26,679 bases of DNA from JANNGC01 sp043758205 (lineage in GTDB: Bacteria > Verrucomicrobiota > Verrucomicrobiia > Limisphaerales > SIBH01): contig JAYVNY010000045.1 in NCBI GenBank assembly GCA_043758205.1, positions 1 to 26,679 on the forward strand, given 5' to 3'. The notes under the pieces are model-generated. The model searched no databases, had not been told where the DNA came from, and saw only the letters and a program-made list of their open reading frames with translations. Made by a program: the position numbers and the translations under genes. Each line of letters begins with the position of its first letter. Position 1 is the stretch's first letter. Of this stretch, positions 7,734 through 15,284 are shown piece by piece.

Positions 7734-9005
7734 ATGAAAACCAAATACGCATTTCCGCTTTCACGCCGCGAGTTCATGCGGCTCTCGATGGCCGGCGTAA
7801 TCTCTGCCGCATCGGTGCCGTGGTTTGAATCCATCGCCAGCGCCGCCGTGCAGCGTCCGCGCGGCAAGGCGTGCATTCTTCTCTGGATGGATGGCGGCCC
7901 GAGCCAGCAGCACACGTTTGATCCGAAGCCGGGCGGCGAGTTCAAATCCATCGCCACCGCCGTGCCGGGCATTCACATCGTCGAGCAACTGCCCAAGCTC
8001 GCGCGCTGCATGGGCGACCTGGCGATCATCCGTTCCATGAGCACGGAGATCAAAGATCACTACGACGCGAAGTATCACCTGCACACCGGCTACCAGCGCG
8101 TGACCGGGTTCGAGCATCCGGCGCTCGGCTGCATCGCGTCGTCGCAGATCGGTTTGCCCAACGACGACCTGCCGCCGTTCGTTACGATTGACGCCGGCTC
8201 GGACAAGGTGAACGGCGGACGTTTCTACCGCTCCGTGCCCGCGTATCTCGGCCCGGAGCACGCGCCGCTCGCGGTGCAGAATCCCGCGCAAGGTTTGGAA
8301 AATCTCCGCCATCCCGGCGACGGCCTGGCCGAGCGACTGGCCTTGCTGGAACGAGGCGAGGCGGAGTTCGCGAAGCAGAAGCCACTGCCGCCCGTGGCCG
8401 CCAAACAGGCCGCGGTGCAACGCGCCATCCGCTTGATGCGCTCGCCGCGCGCGCGGGCCTTCAATCTCGATGAGGAACCGGATGCGCTCCGCGACGCCTA
8501 CGGGCGGCATCGTTTCGGCGAATCGTGCCTGCTCGCGCGGCGGCTGGTGGAGTCGGGCGTGTCGTTCGTCGAAGTGTTCCATCGCGGCTGGGATGATCAC
8601 GAAGGGGCAGCGGGCCGCATCCTCGCGCGCACGCCGTGGCTGGACGCGGGCATGTCCATGTTGATCCGTGATTTGAAAAGGCGCGGGATGCTCGACGACA
8701 CGCTGGTGATCTGGATGGGCGAGTTCGGGCGCTCACCCGGCGATGGCAACGATCATTATTGCAAGGCGTGGTCCACGGTCTGGGCGGGCGGGGGCATCAA
8801 CACCGGACTCGTGGTGGGCAAAACAAACGAAGGCGGCAAGACGCCCGGCGCGGAAGTCGAGGAACGGGCCGTGAGCGTGCCGGATTATCTCGCGACGATC
8901 TGCACCGTGCTCGGCATCAACCCGCGCCAGGAAGTCATGGCCGGCCAGCGCCCGATGACGCTGGTGGACAAGCGCGCGAAGATCATCAAGGAGCTGATCG
9001 CGTGA
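7734..9005 (+). CDS. DUF1501 family Tat-exported protein (module A)
   Basis: The 423-residue protein begins with a twin-arginine signal ('SRREFMRLSMAG', RR at residues 11-12, then a hydrophobic stretch ending near 'SIASAAVQ'). DUF1501 proteins have an alkaline-phosphatase/sulfatase-like fold and are usually encoded beside PSCyt1/DUF1549/DUF1553 genes, as here. Family landmarks are 'ILLWMDGGPSQQHTFDPKPG' near 43-62, 'VIRSMSTEIKDHYDAKYH'-type sequence near 100-117, and 'VIWMGEFGRSPGDGNDHY' near 324-341 followed by 'WAGGGI', matching the usual 'GEFGRTP...GRDH...AGGGI' block. The substrate is unknown. Tat export suggests folding, possibly with metal, before crossing the membrane. The start at 7734 has no Shine-Dalgarno. 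The next gene begins inside this stop codon. Confidence 0.88.
   Translation: MKTKYAFPLSRREFMRLSMAGVISAASVPWFESIASAAVQRPRGKACILLWMDGGPSQQHTFDPKPGGEFKSIATAVPGIHIVEQLPKLARCMGDLAIIRSMSTEIKDHYDAKYHLHTGYQRVTGFEHPALGCIASSQIGLPNDDLPPFVTIDAGSDKVNGGRFYRSVPAYLGPEHAPLAVQNPAQGLENLRHPGDGLAERLALLERGEAEFAKQKPLPPVAAKQAAVQRAIRLMRSPRARAFNLDEEPDALRDAYGRHRFGESCLLARRLVESGVSFVEVFHRGWDDHEGAAGRILARTPWLDAGMSMLIRDLKRRGMLDDTLVIWMGEFGRSPGDGNDHYCKAWSTVWAGGGINTGLVVGKTNEGGKTPGAEVEERAVSVPDYLATICTVLGINPRQEVMAGQRPMTLVDKRAKIIKELIA
8988..8993 (+). promoter_or_regulatory. Ribosome binding site for the LRR/coiled-coil gene
   Basis: A consensus AAGGAG at 8988-8993 lies 8 nt upstream of GTG at 9002, within the end of the DUF1501 gene. 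It fixes the start at that GTG rather than at any codon further upstream in the same frame. Confidence 0.75.
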
Positions 9006-9928
9006 AAGTAAAGCTCGGCTCAACGGCGGTGCTAATCGTCTGTGCCATCACCTTCGTCCTCACTTCCCCTGCCCTCGCCGGACAGCCTGCCGACGTCATC
9101 ACCAAAATCGAATCGCTCGGCGGCACCGTGCGCTGGCTCTCGACGGCGAGCAACGCGGTGGAAGCAGATTTCCAATTCAGCCAGACCGCGCTGAAAGACG
9201 AGTCGCTGGCCGCGCTCGCATCACTTTCCCACCTCACCGTGCTTCGTCTCAAGAACACCGCCCTTACCGACACGGGACTCGTCCACCTGGGCGTACTTAC
9301 GAACCTCCAGCGCCTCGACCTCAGCAGCACCGCGATCACCGACGCCGGGTTGAAGCACCTCGCGCCGCTAAAACATCTGACGGTGCTGAATCTCTTCCGC
9401 ACCGGCGTGACGGACGCCGGCCTAGTGACGCTCCAAGAGTTGCCCGCCTTGAAACAAGTGTTCCTCGGCGAAACGAAAGTTTCCGCCGCCGGCATTGCTC
9501 GCTCGCAAAAGGCGCGGCCCGCTCTGCGCGTGATTCCTGATCCCGCCGCGGACCGCGAACACGCGCGTCTCATCGTCGAGACGGCCGAGGCCGCGGTCAT
9601 TCACGCGGAAGAGGCGTTGCCGCCCGCGCGAAAAAAGTCGGAGCTAATGGCGGCGGAGGCGGAGAAGTTCAAAAAAGAACTCGAGGAGGCGAAACAACGC
9701 GCCGAGCAAACTCCGCCGGACTCCGCCGCCCGCCGCGAAGCGGAGAATAGAAAAACTGTGGCGCAAGAAGCGTCGGAAAAAGCCACCGAGCGCGCCGCGA
9801 AGGCCAAGGACGGAGTCGCCTCGGCCAAGCTCGGCATCGTCAGCGCGCGCCAGCAGGCCGAGGAAGCCCGGCGCGACTTCGCCGCCTTTTCCACCACGCC
9901 ACCCACTCCTCCGCCGACGCGGCCCTGA
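9002..9928 (+). CDS. Exported leucine-rich-repeat and coiled-coil protein (module A)
   Basis: The start is GTG at 9002, overlapping the upstream TGA (GTGA), which indicates translational coupling. The frame is open upstream, but that part is a shadow of the DUF1501 gene. The 308-residue product opens with a signal peptide ('VLIVCAITFVLTSPALAG', cleavage near residue 26). Residues about 70-165 form four leucine-rich repeats of about 24 residues with the motif 'L..LxLxxTxITDAGLxxL' ('LQRLDLSSTAITDAGLKHL', 'LTVLNLFRTGVTDAGLVTL'). From about 190 to 290 the sequence is Ala/Glu/Lys-rich with heptad character, predicted as coiled coil, and it ends in a Pro/Thr-rich tail. It has no catalytic motif; a scaffold or binding partner for the co-encoded cytochrome and DUF1501 protein is inferred. 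The 101-bp palindrome copy 2 follows 62 nt downstream. Confidence 0.8.
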   Translation: MKVKLGSTAVLIVCAITFVLTSPALAGQPADVITKIESLGGTVRWLSTASNAVEADFQFSQTALKDESLAALASLSHLTVLRLKNTALTDTGLVHLGVLTNLQRLDLSSTAITDAGLKHLAPLKHLTVLNLFRTGVTDAGLVTLQELPALKQVFLGETKVSAAGIARSQKARPALRVIPDPAADREHARLIVETAEAAVIHAEEALPPARKKSELMAAEAEKFKKELEEAKQRAEQTPPDSAARREAENRKTVAQEASEKATERAAKAKDGVASAKLGIVSARQQAEEARRDFAAFSTTPPTPPPTRP

Positions 9929-9990
9929 TGCGCCACTGAACGGAGCGTATCCGGTCGCGCATCCGTGACTTGTGTTCTGAGAGCGTGGGA

Positions 9991-10091
9991 AAAGCGGCGC
10001 TAAAGCGACCGCACTCCAAACGCTTCGCGAGTTACGAGGCGTGGGGTGCTGCGCGCCAGCGTTTGGAGTGCGGTCGCTTTAGCGCCGCTTT
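9991..10091. repeat. 101-bp palindromic extragenic element, copy 2
   Basis: Two perfect 34-bp inverted arms (9991-10024 and 10058-10091) identical in sequence to those of copy 1 enclose a 33-nt centre. The centres of the two copies agree at about three quarters of positions, sharing CGCGAG, GAGGCG and GGTGCTGCGCG in the same places. Copy 2 lies 62 nt after the LRR gene stop and ends 94 nt before the ATG of the second cytochrome gene. No target-site duplication is obvious. It may also serve as a transcription terminator or mRNA 3'-end stabiliser between the two modules. Confidence 0.85.
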
Positions 10092-10185
10092 CCGGGAGGC
10101 ACCCAACTGACCGCGCGGGGAGGATTGTCCATTGGCTTCGCGCGCCACGTGGGTTAAGAAATCTGCCTCGTTCACCCGAAACAAA

Positions 10186-13029
10186 ATGCGCCGCATTCAG
10201 ACATGGCTTTTGCTGCTCGCCCTCGCTGTGGGAGCCGGGCGGACGCGCGTGTGCGCTGCGGAGGCTGCTCAACTCCCGCCGGCTTCCACCCAGTTCATTG
10301 TCTTCGCGCGCGACGTGCAACCGATCTTCGAGCGTCATTGCCTCTCGTGTCACGGCGCGGACAAACAGCGCGGCGGGTTGCGACTGGATGACAAGGGATC
10401 GGCGTTGAAGGGTGGAGAGAATCACGCGCCGGTCATCCGCTCCGGTCGCAGCGCGGAGAGTCCGCTGATCCAATTCGTCGCCGGTGTCGTGCCGGACATG
10501 CAGATGCCAAAGAAGGGCGAGCGGCTGACTGCGGAACAAATTGGAATTCTTCGCGCGTGGATCGATCAAGGCGCGATCTGGCCGGAGACCGTTCCGAAGA
10601 AAACTCACTGGTCGCTCGCGCCGGTGCTGCGGCCAGCGGTGCCGCGCGGTTCCAAATCTTCGAACCCCATTGATGCCTTCATCGTCGCGAAGCTTCAGGA
10701 GAAGAAGCTTTCGCTCTCGCCGCCCGACGACCGGCGCACGCTCATTCGCCGGTTGTCGTTTGATTTGATCGGCCTGCCGCCGACGCCGGAGGAGGTGGAA
10801 CAGTTTGTTTCCGACCGGACTGCGGGCGCCTATTCGAACCTTGTCGAGCGGCTACTCGCCTCGCCGCGCCATGGCGAACGCTGGGGCCGGCACTGGCTGG
10901 ATGTGGTGCGCTTCGCCGAGTCACATGGGTTCGAGATGAACCAGCCGCGCGCCAACGCCTGGCCGTATCGCGACTACGTGATTCGCGCCTTCAACGAGGA
11001 CAAGCCTTACGACCGCTTCGTCACGGAGCAACTCGCAGGCGACGCGCTCGGTGTGGACGAAGCCACCGGCTTCCTCGTCGCCGGGTCTTGGGACGAGGTG
11101 AAGAGTCCCGACCCGGTGCTGACGGCGAACCAGCGCGCGGATGAATTGCACGACATGGTGAGCACGACCAGCAGCGCGTTCCTCGGGCTGACGGTTGGAT
11201 GCGCGCGGTGTCACAATCACAAGTTTGATCCCATTCCGCAGACGGATTACTTCGCGATGAAGGCCGTCTTCGAGGGCGTGCAACACGGCGAGCGCAAACT
11301 GCGCACGGCGGGGGACAGCAGGCGCGACAAGGAACTGGCCGAAAGCCGCCGCCGACTGGTGGAGGTCGAGCGCGCACTGGAAGAGTTCGAGCCGCGGGCG
11401 CAAACCGGTTTGATCAACACGAACGCGCTTCGTGCCGCCGTGAACCCGCGCCGGAACATCGAGCGTTTCGCCCCGGTGCCGGCAAAGCGCGTGCGCTTCA
11501 CGACGGGTCAGACCACGGACGCCGAGCCGTGCCTGGATGAACTGGAAATTTTCACCGCCGGAACCGCGCCACGAAACGTCGCCCTGGCGAGCATCGGGAC
11601 GAAAGCAACCGCCTCCAGCGTCTATCCGAACTCGGACCTTCACCGGCTGGAGCATGTGAACGACGGGCAACACGGCAACAGCCGGAGTTGGATTTCCAAC
11701 GAGCGGGGCAAGGGCTGGGTGGAACTGGAGTTTCCCGAAGTCGTGACCGTGGATCGAATCGTCTGGGGCCGCGACCGTGAACAGCGTTTCAAGGATCGCC
11801 TCGCCGTGGAGTATCGCATCGAAGTCGCCACGACCTCGAACGACTGGCGCGTGGTGGCCTCGTCCGCGGACCGGCAAAATTACCACGCGGGAAAGAAGCA
11901 GCCTTCCGGGTTGGACCTCACGAAGCTCTCTCCCACCGAGACCGCCCAGGCGAAGGAGCTTTCACGTCAGCGTGCGGAGTTGGAGACACGCATCGCCGAA
12001 TGGACCAAGGTGCCGATGATTTACGGCGGCTCGTTCGCCGCGACGCCGGAGCCGACGTTCCGCTTTCACCGCGGTGATCCGATGATGAAGCGCGAGCCGG
12101 TGCTGCCAGGCGCACCAAGCGCGGTGCCGGTGAAATACAGTCTCAATGCGGTGACTTCGCCCCCGGCCGCAACATCCCTAACCGAGAATCAGCAGCGGCG
12201 TCTGGCGCTCGCGCGCTGGATGACGCATCCGGACCATCCACTCACGGCGCGCGTGATGGTCAACCGCGTCTGGCAATACCACTTCGGCGAAGGACTCGTG
12301 AGCACATCGAGCGACTTGGGCGTGAACGGCGCGACGCCGACGCATCCCGAGTTGCTCGACTGGCTGGCGTCGGAGTTTGTCGCGCACGGCTGGAGCGTGA
12401 AGCATTTGCACCGGCTCATCGTGAACTCGGAAACGTATCGTCAATCGAGCGCGTCGCGTGAGCAGGGGCTGGCCGTGGATGCGTCCTCGCGTCTGCTCTG
12501 GCGCTACCCGCCCCGTCGGCTGGAGGCGGAACCGATTCGCGATGCCATTCTCGCGGTGAGCGGCCAGTTCGATTTGCGCGCGGGCGGTCCCGGTTTCAGC
12601 TTCTTCGAGCCGAATGACAACTACGTGCGCGTTTATGCGTCGCGTCGCGAATGGCCTGCGGAAACCTTTCGCCGCATGGTCTATGGCACGGTGGTGCGCC
12701 AGCGACCGGATGGCGTCTTCGGCTCGTTTGACTGTCCGGACGGCGGGCAGATCGCGCCCAAGCGCAGCCGCAGCACGACCCCGCTCCAGGCGTTCAATCT
12801 GCTGAACAGCAGTTTCATGATGCAGCAGGCGGAGTTTTTTGCGGCGCGACTGGAGAAGGAGGCGGGCCGTGACGAGAAGGCGCAAGTGCAGCGGGCTTTT
12901 CAACTGGCCTTTCAACGCCCGCCGGATCGGAACGAGCAGAAGGCAGGCATGAAGCTGATCCGTGAACAGGGCGCGAAGATTTTTTGCCGCGCACTCCTGA
13001 ATGCCAGCGAATTTATTTACGTGGACTGA
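10186..13029 (+). CDS. PSCyt1/DUF1549/DUF1553 exported cytochrome-like protein with discoidin-like insert (module B)
   Basis: ATG at 10186 is preferred to an upstream TTG because it starts a proper signal peptide ('MRRIQTWLLLLALAVGAG'). The 947-residue product has a PSCyt1 domain (about 38-130) with haem motif C52-L-S-C55-H56. A DUF1549/PSCyt2 domain follows (about 155-385), with 'RRTLIRRLSFDLIGLPPTPE', 'GERWGRHWLDVVRFAESHG' and a second CxxCH at C339-A-R-C342-H343. Residues about 423-561 form an F5/8-type C (discoidin)-like insert ('ATASSVYPNSD', 'GWVELEFPEVVTVDRIVWGR'), possibly carbohydrate-binding. The DUF1553/PSD1 domain (about 667-935) has 'LARWMTHPDHPLTARVMVNR' and 'HPELLDWLASEF'. Function is unsettled; an exported redox enzyme acting on a polymer is inferred. 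The DUF1501 gene begins 1 nt after the stop. Confidence 0.92.
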   Translation: MRRIQTWLLLLALAVGAGRTRVCAAEAAQLPPASTQFIVFARDVQPIFERHCLSCHGADKQRGGLRLDDKGSALKGGENHAPVIRSGRSAESPLIQFVAGVVPDMQMPKKGERLTAEQIGILRAWIDQGAIWPETVPKKTHWSLAPVLRPAVPRGSKSSNPIDAFIVAKLQEKKLSLSPPDDRRTLIRRLSFDLIGLPPTPEEVEQFVSDRTAGAYSNLVERLLASPRHGERWGRHWLDVVRFAESHGFEMNQPRANAWPYRDYVIRAFNEDKPYDRFVTEQLAGDALGVDEATGFLVAGSWDEVKSPDPVLTANQRADELHDMVSTTSSAFLGLTVGCARCHNHKFDPIPQTDYFAMKAVFEGVQHGERKLRTAGDSRRDKELAESRRRLVEVERALEEFEPRAQTGLINTNALRAAVNPRRNIERFAPVPAKRVRFTTGQTTDAEPCLDELEIFTAGTAPRNVALASIGTKATASSVYPNSDLHRLEHVNDGQHGNSRSWISNERGKGWVELEFPEVVTVDRIVWGRDREQRFKDRLAVEYRIEVATTSNDWRVVASSADRQNYHAGKKQPSGLDLTKLSPTETAQAKELSRQRAELETRIAEWTKVPMIYGGSFAATPEPTFRFHRGDPMMKREPVLPGAPSAVPVKYSLNAVTSPPAATSLTENQQRRLALARWMTHPDHPLTARVMVNRVWQYHFGEGLVSTSSDLGVNGATPTHPELLDWLASEFVAHGWSVKHLHRLIVNSETYRQSSASREQGLAVDASSRLLWRYPPRRLEAEPIRDAILAVSGQFDLRAGGPGFSFFEPNDNYVRVYASRREWPAETFRRMVYGTVVRQRPDGVFGSFDCPDGGQIAPKRSRSTTPLQAFNLLNSSFMMQQAEFFAARLEKEAGRDEKAQVQRAFQLAFQRPPDRNEQKAGMKLIREQGAKIFCRALLNASEFIYVD

Positions 13030-13030
13030 C

Positions 13031-14506
13031 ATGAACAATACTCCGCTCTCCAATGCCGGACGCTGGATGTTAAACCGCCGGGATTTCTTGCGCCACGGCG
13101 GCACCGGCTTGAGTGGCGTGGCGTTGCTGGCTTTGCTCGCGGAGCAAAGACTGTTGAGCAAGGAACCCGCACGCCCCACCTGGTCGCCGCAGAATCCTTA
13201 CGCGCCGCGCCCGCCGCACTTCGCGCCGAAGGCGAAAAACGTGCTCGTGATTTTTTGTTCCGGCGCGCTCAGCCACCTTGATGCTTGGGATTACAAACCT
13301 GAACTCATCAAGCGTCACGACCAGCCGCTGCCGGGGAACGACAAGCTCATCACGTTTCAGGGCGAGAACGGCAACCTCGCGCGGCCGCTCTGGGAATTTC
13401 GTCCGCGCGGTCAGTCGGGGAAAATGATCTCCGACATGCTGCCGCGTCTTGCCGATCTCGCCGATGACATGTGCTTCATCCACTCGATGACCGCGAAGTC
13501 GAACACGCATGGCCCGGCGGAAAATCAGATGAGCACCGGTTTCACCCTGGATGGTTTTCCCAGCATGGGCGCGTGGGCGACGTATGCCTTGGGCAGCGAG
13601 CAGAAGAACCTGCCCGCGTTCGTGGCCATTCCCGATCCACGCGGCGTGCCACAGATGGGACCGAACCATTGGAACTCGGCGTTCCTGCCCGCAATGTTTC
13701 AGGGCACCGCCTTCACGGCCGACAAACCGATTCCCAATCTGGAAACGCCGAAGGATATTTCTCCCGCTGCCGAAACCGGCACGCGGGATTTCCTCAAGCT
13801 GCTCAACGAGCGTCATCTTTCGCGTCATCCCGGGGACAGCGATTTGAGCGCGCGCATCGCGAGCTACGAACTGGCGGCAAAGATGCAACTGAGCGCGGCG
13901 GAGGTCGGAGACTTGAGCAAGGAAAGCAAAGCCACGCTCGAAGCCTACGGCGTGAACGACGCGAACAAACTCAAGGCCGGCTTCGCGCGCAACTGCGTGC
14001 TGGCGCGTCGGCTGATCGAACGCGGCGTGCGCTTCGTGCAACTCTTCAACGGCGCGTATGCGATGGGCGAAGGCGTGGGCAATTGGGACGGGCACAAGAC
14101 GCTCAAGCAGCAATACGACGTGCATCGCGTGATTCTGGATCAGCCGTGCGCGGCGCTCCTCGAAGATTTGAAACAGCGCGGACTGCTGGCGAACACCGTG
14201 GTCGCTTTCGTCACGGAGTTCGGTCGGATGCCCACGTTTCAAAAAGGTGCGACCGGGCGTGACCACAACCCGCAAGGGTTCACCGTCTGGCTGACGGGCG
14301 CGGGCGTGAAGCGCGGCTTCAGCTACGGAGCCACGGATGAGTTCGGGCACAAGGCGGTGCAGGATGTCACGACCATCTATGATCTCCACGCCACGCTGCT
14401 GCATCTGCTCGGCCTCGATCACGAGCGCCTGAGCTACTATCACAACGGCATCGAGCGCCGTCTGACCGACGTGCATGGGGCAGTGATTCAGGAGATTTTA
14501 ACATGA
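13031..14506 (+). CDS. DUF1501 family Tat-exported protein (module B)
   Basis: The start is ATG at 13031, one base after the preceding stop codon (TGAcATG), which suggests translational coupling; an ATG at 13067 is a possible alternative nearer the signal. The 491-residue protein carries a twin-arginine signal ('MLNRRDFLRHGGTGLSGVAL', RR at residues 16-17). DUF1501 landmarks are 'VLVIFCSGALSHLDAWDYKP' near 72-91, 'MCFIHSMTAKSNTHGPAENQ' near 147-166, and 'VVAFVTEFGRMPTFQKGATG' with 'RDHNPQGFTVWLTGAGVKRG' near 390-429. The fold is alkaline-phosphatase/sulfatase-like and the reaction is unknown. It is about 70 residues longer than the DUF1501 protein of module A and clearly divergent from it, so the pairs are not a recent tandem duplication. 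The next gene overlaps its stop by ATGA. Confidence 0.92.
   Translation: MNNTPLSNAGRWMLNRRDFLRHGGTGLSGVALLALLAEQRLLSKEPARPTWSPQNPYAPRPPHFAPKAKNVLVIFCSGALSHLDAWDYKPELIKRHDQPLPGNDKLITFQGENGNLARPLWEFRPRGQSGKMISDMLPRLADLADDMCFIHSMTAKSNTHGPAENQMSTGFTLDGFPSMGAWATYALGSEQKNLPAFVAIPDPRGVPQMGPNHWNSAFLPAMFQGTAFTADKPIPNLETPKDISPAAETGTRDFLKLLNERHLSRHPGDSDLSARIASYELAAKMQLSAAEVGDLSKESKATLEAYGVNDANKLKAGFARNCVLARRLIERGVRFVQLFNGAYAMGEGVGNWDGHKTLKQQYDVHRVILDQPCAALLEDLKQRGLLANTVVAFVTEFGRMPTFQKGATGRDHNPQGFTVWLTGAGVKRGFSYGATDEFGHKAVQDVTTIYDLHATLLHLLGLDHERLSYYHNGIERRLTDVHGAVIQEILT
14490..14494 (+). promoter_or_regulatory. Ribosome binding site for the toroid-like gene
   Basis: AGGAG at 14490-14494 lies 8 nt upstream of ATG at 14503, which overlaps the DUF1501 stop codon. 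It supports this start and coupled translation. Confidence 0.65.
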
Positions 14507-15273
14507 CGACCAAAAACCAGATTGTGCGCGTTCTGCTCGCGGGCTTGCTGCTGGGCGGAACGCTGCGGGCGGCGGAAGTGGAAACGCCGACCAGGCGGGG
14601 GGAAACGTTTCTCGCCGGGATGTTCAATGCGGAGCTTGGATTGCTGCCGGAGTTTCGCGGGAGCAAAAGCTACTGGCTCTTTCACGACAATTACCTCGCC
14701 GCCAAGGTGCTCGCCAGGTCGCGCCCCGATCTCGCCACGGGCATTGTCGCGGCGCTCGCACGCCACGGCGTCACGAACTCGGGCAAGATAGAAATTCTCT
14801 TCGATGAAGCCGCGCAGCCGCTGCCGTTCCGTCATTATCAATTGACCAACCTGCTCGTGACGAACGGCCTGACCATCCGCACGGAAGTCGTGACGCTGCG
14901 GGCGCTGGCGGACTGGGACGGTTACGCGGACCTGCTGCTGCTGGCGGCGCTCGCGCAAAGCAAGAACGACCCGGCCGCCGCGCGGCGCAACTTCGAGCGC
15001 GCCGACGCGCTCTGGGATGGGAAAGGACTGGCGGATCGTGTGGTGGTGAAAAGCCAACGCTATGCGACTTACAAACTCGCCCTCTACCTCCTCGCCGTGC
15101 GCCGGCTGCAACTCGCTCCAGCGCACGCGGGCGAGGTGCGGGTGCGTCTGCTCGCCTTGCAAAATCAGGAAGGCGGCTGGGACACGGATTACAACGAGGC
15201 GCTGCAACCCCTGGGCTTCGCCAATGTGGAGACCACCTGTCTGGCCATCCTCGCGCTGCGCGTCGAGAAATAG
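14503..15273 (+). CDS. Exported alpha/alpha-toroid-like hypothetical protein (module B)
   Basis: The 256-residue product begins with a signal peptide ('IVRVLLAGLLLGGTLRAAEV', cleavage near residue 23). The mature part is almost entirely helical. It shows 'FNAELGLLPEFRGSKSYWLF' and 'DNYLAAKVL' near the N-terminus, and near the C-terminus 'LLALQNQEGGWDTDYNEALQ' followed by 'NVETTCLAILALRV'. The Q-x3-GGW motif with a following alanine-rich helix recalls terpene-cyclase/prenyltransferase-type alpha/alpha toroids and some glycan-acting toroids. No clear acid-base catalytic set can be assigned. The ATGA overlap with the DUF1501 gene makes it the third member of module B, in the same position as the LRR protein in module A. 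Function is unknown; an accessory glycan-binding or structural role is only a guess. Confidence 0.7.
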   Translation: MTTKNQIVRVLLAGLLLGGTLRAAEVETPTRRGETFLAGMFNAELGLLPEFRGSKSYWLFHDNYLAAKVLARSRPDLATGIVAALARHGVTNSGKIEILFDEAAQPLPFRHYQLTNLLVTNGLTIRTEVVTLRALADWDGYADLLLLAALAQSKNDPAAARRNFERADALWDGKGLADRVVVKSQRYATYKLALYLLAVRRLQLAPAHAGEVRVRLLALQNQEGGWDTDYNEALQPLGFANVETTCLAILALRVEK

Positions 15274-15284
15274 AACCGCCCGCC

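Noticed and set aside
7371..7737. Small open frames crossing palindrome copy 1 on both strands
   Set aside because: They translate the palindromic arms and have no start signals or homology; the symmetric element makes frames on both strands by chance.
8759..9001. Upstream extension of the LRR gene frame
   Set aside because: The extra 81 residues are out-of-frame DUF1501 sequence; the consensus AAGGAG and the signal peptide place the start at GTG 9002.
5426..10091. CRISPR array
   Set aside because: The heptamer has no spacers and the 101-bp palindromes occur only twice, 2.4 kb apart; no cas gene is present.
13070..14476. 468-codon open frame on the - strand
   Set aside because: It is a shadow of the module B DUF1501 gene with no family resemblance.
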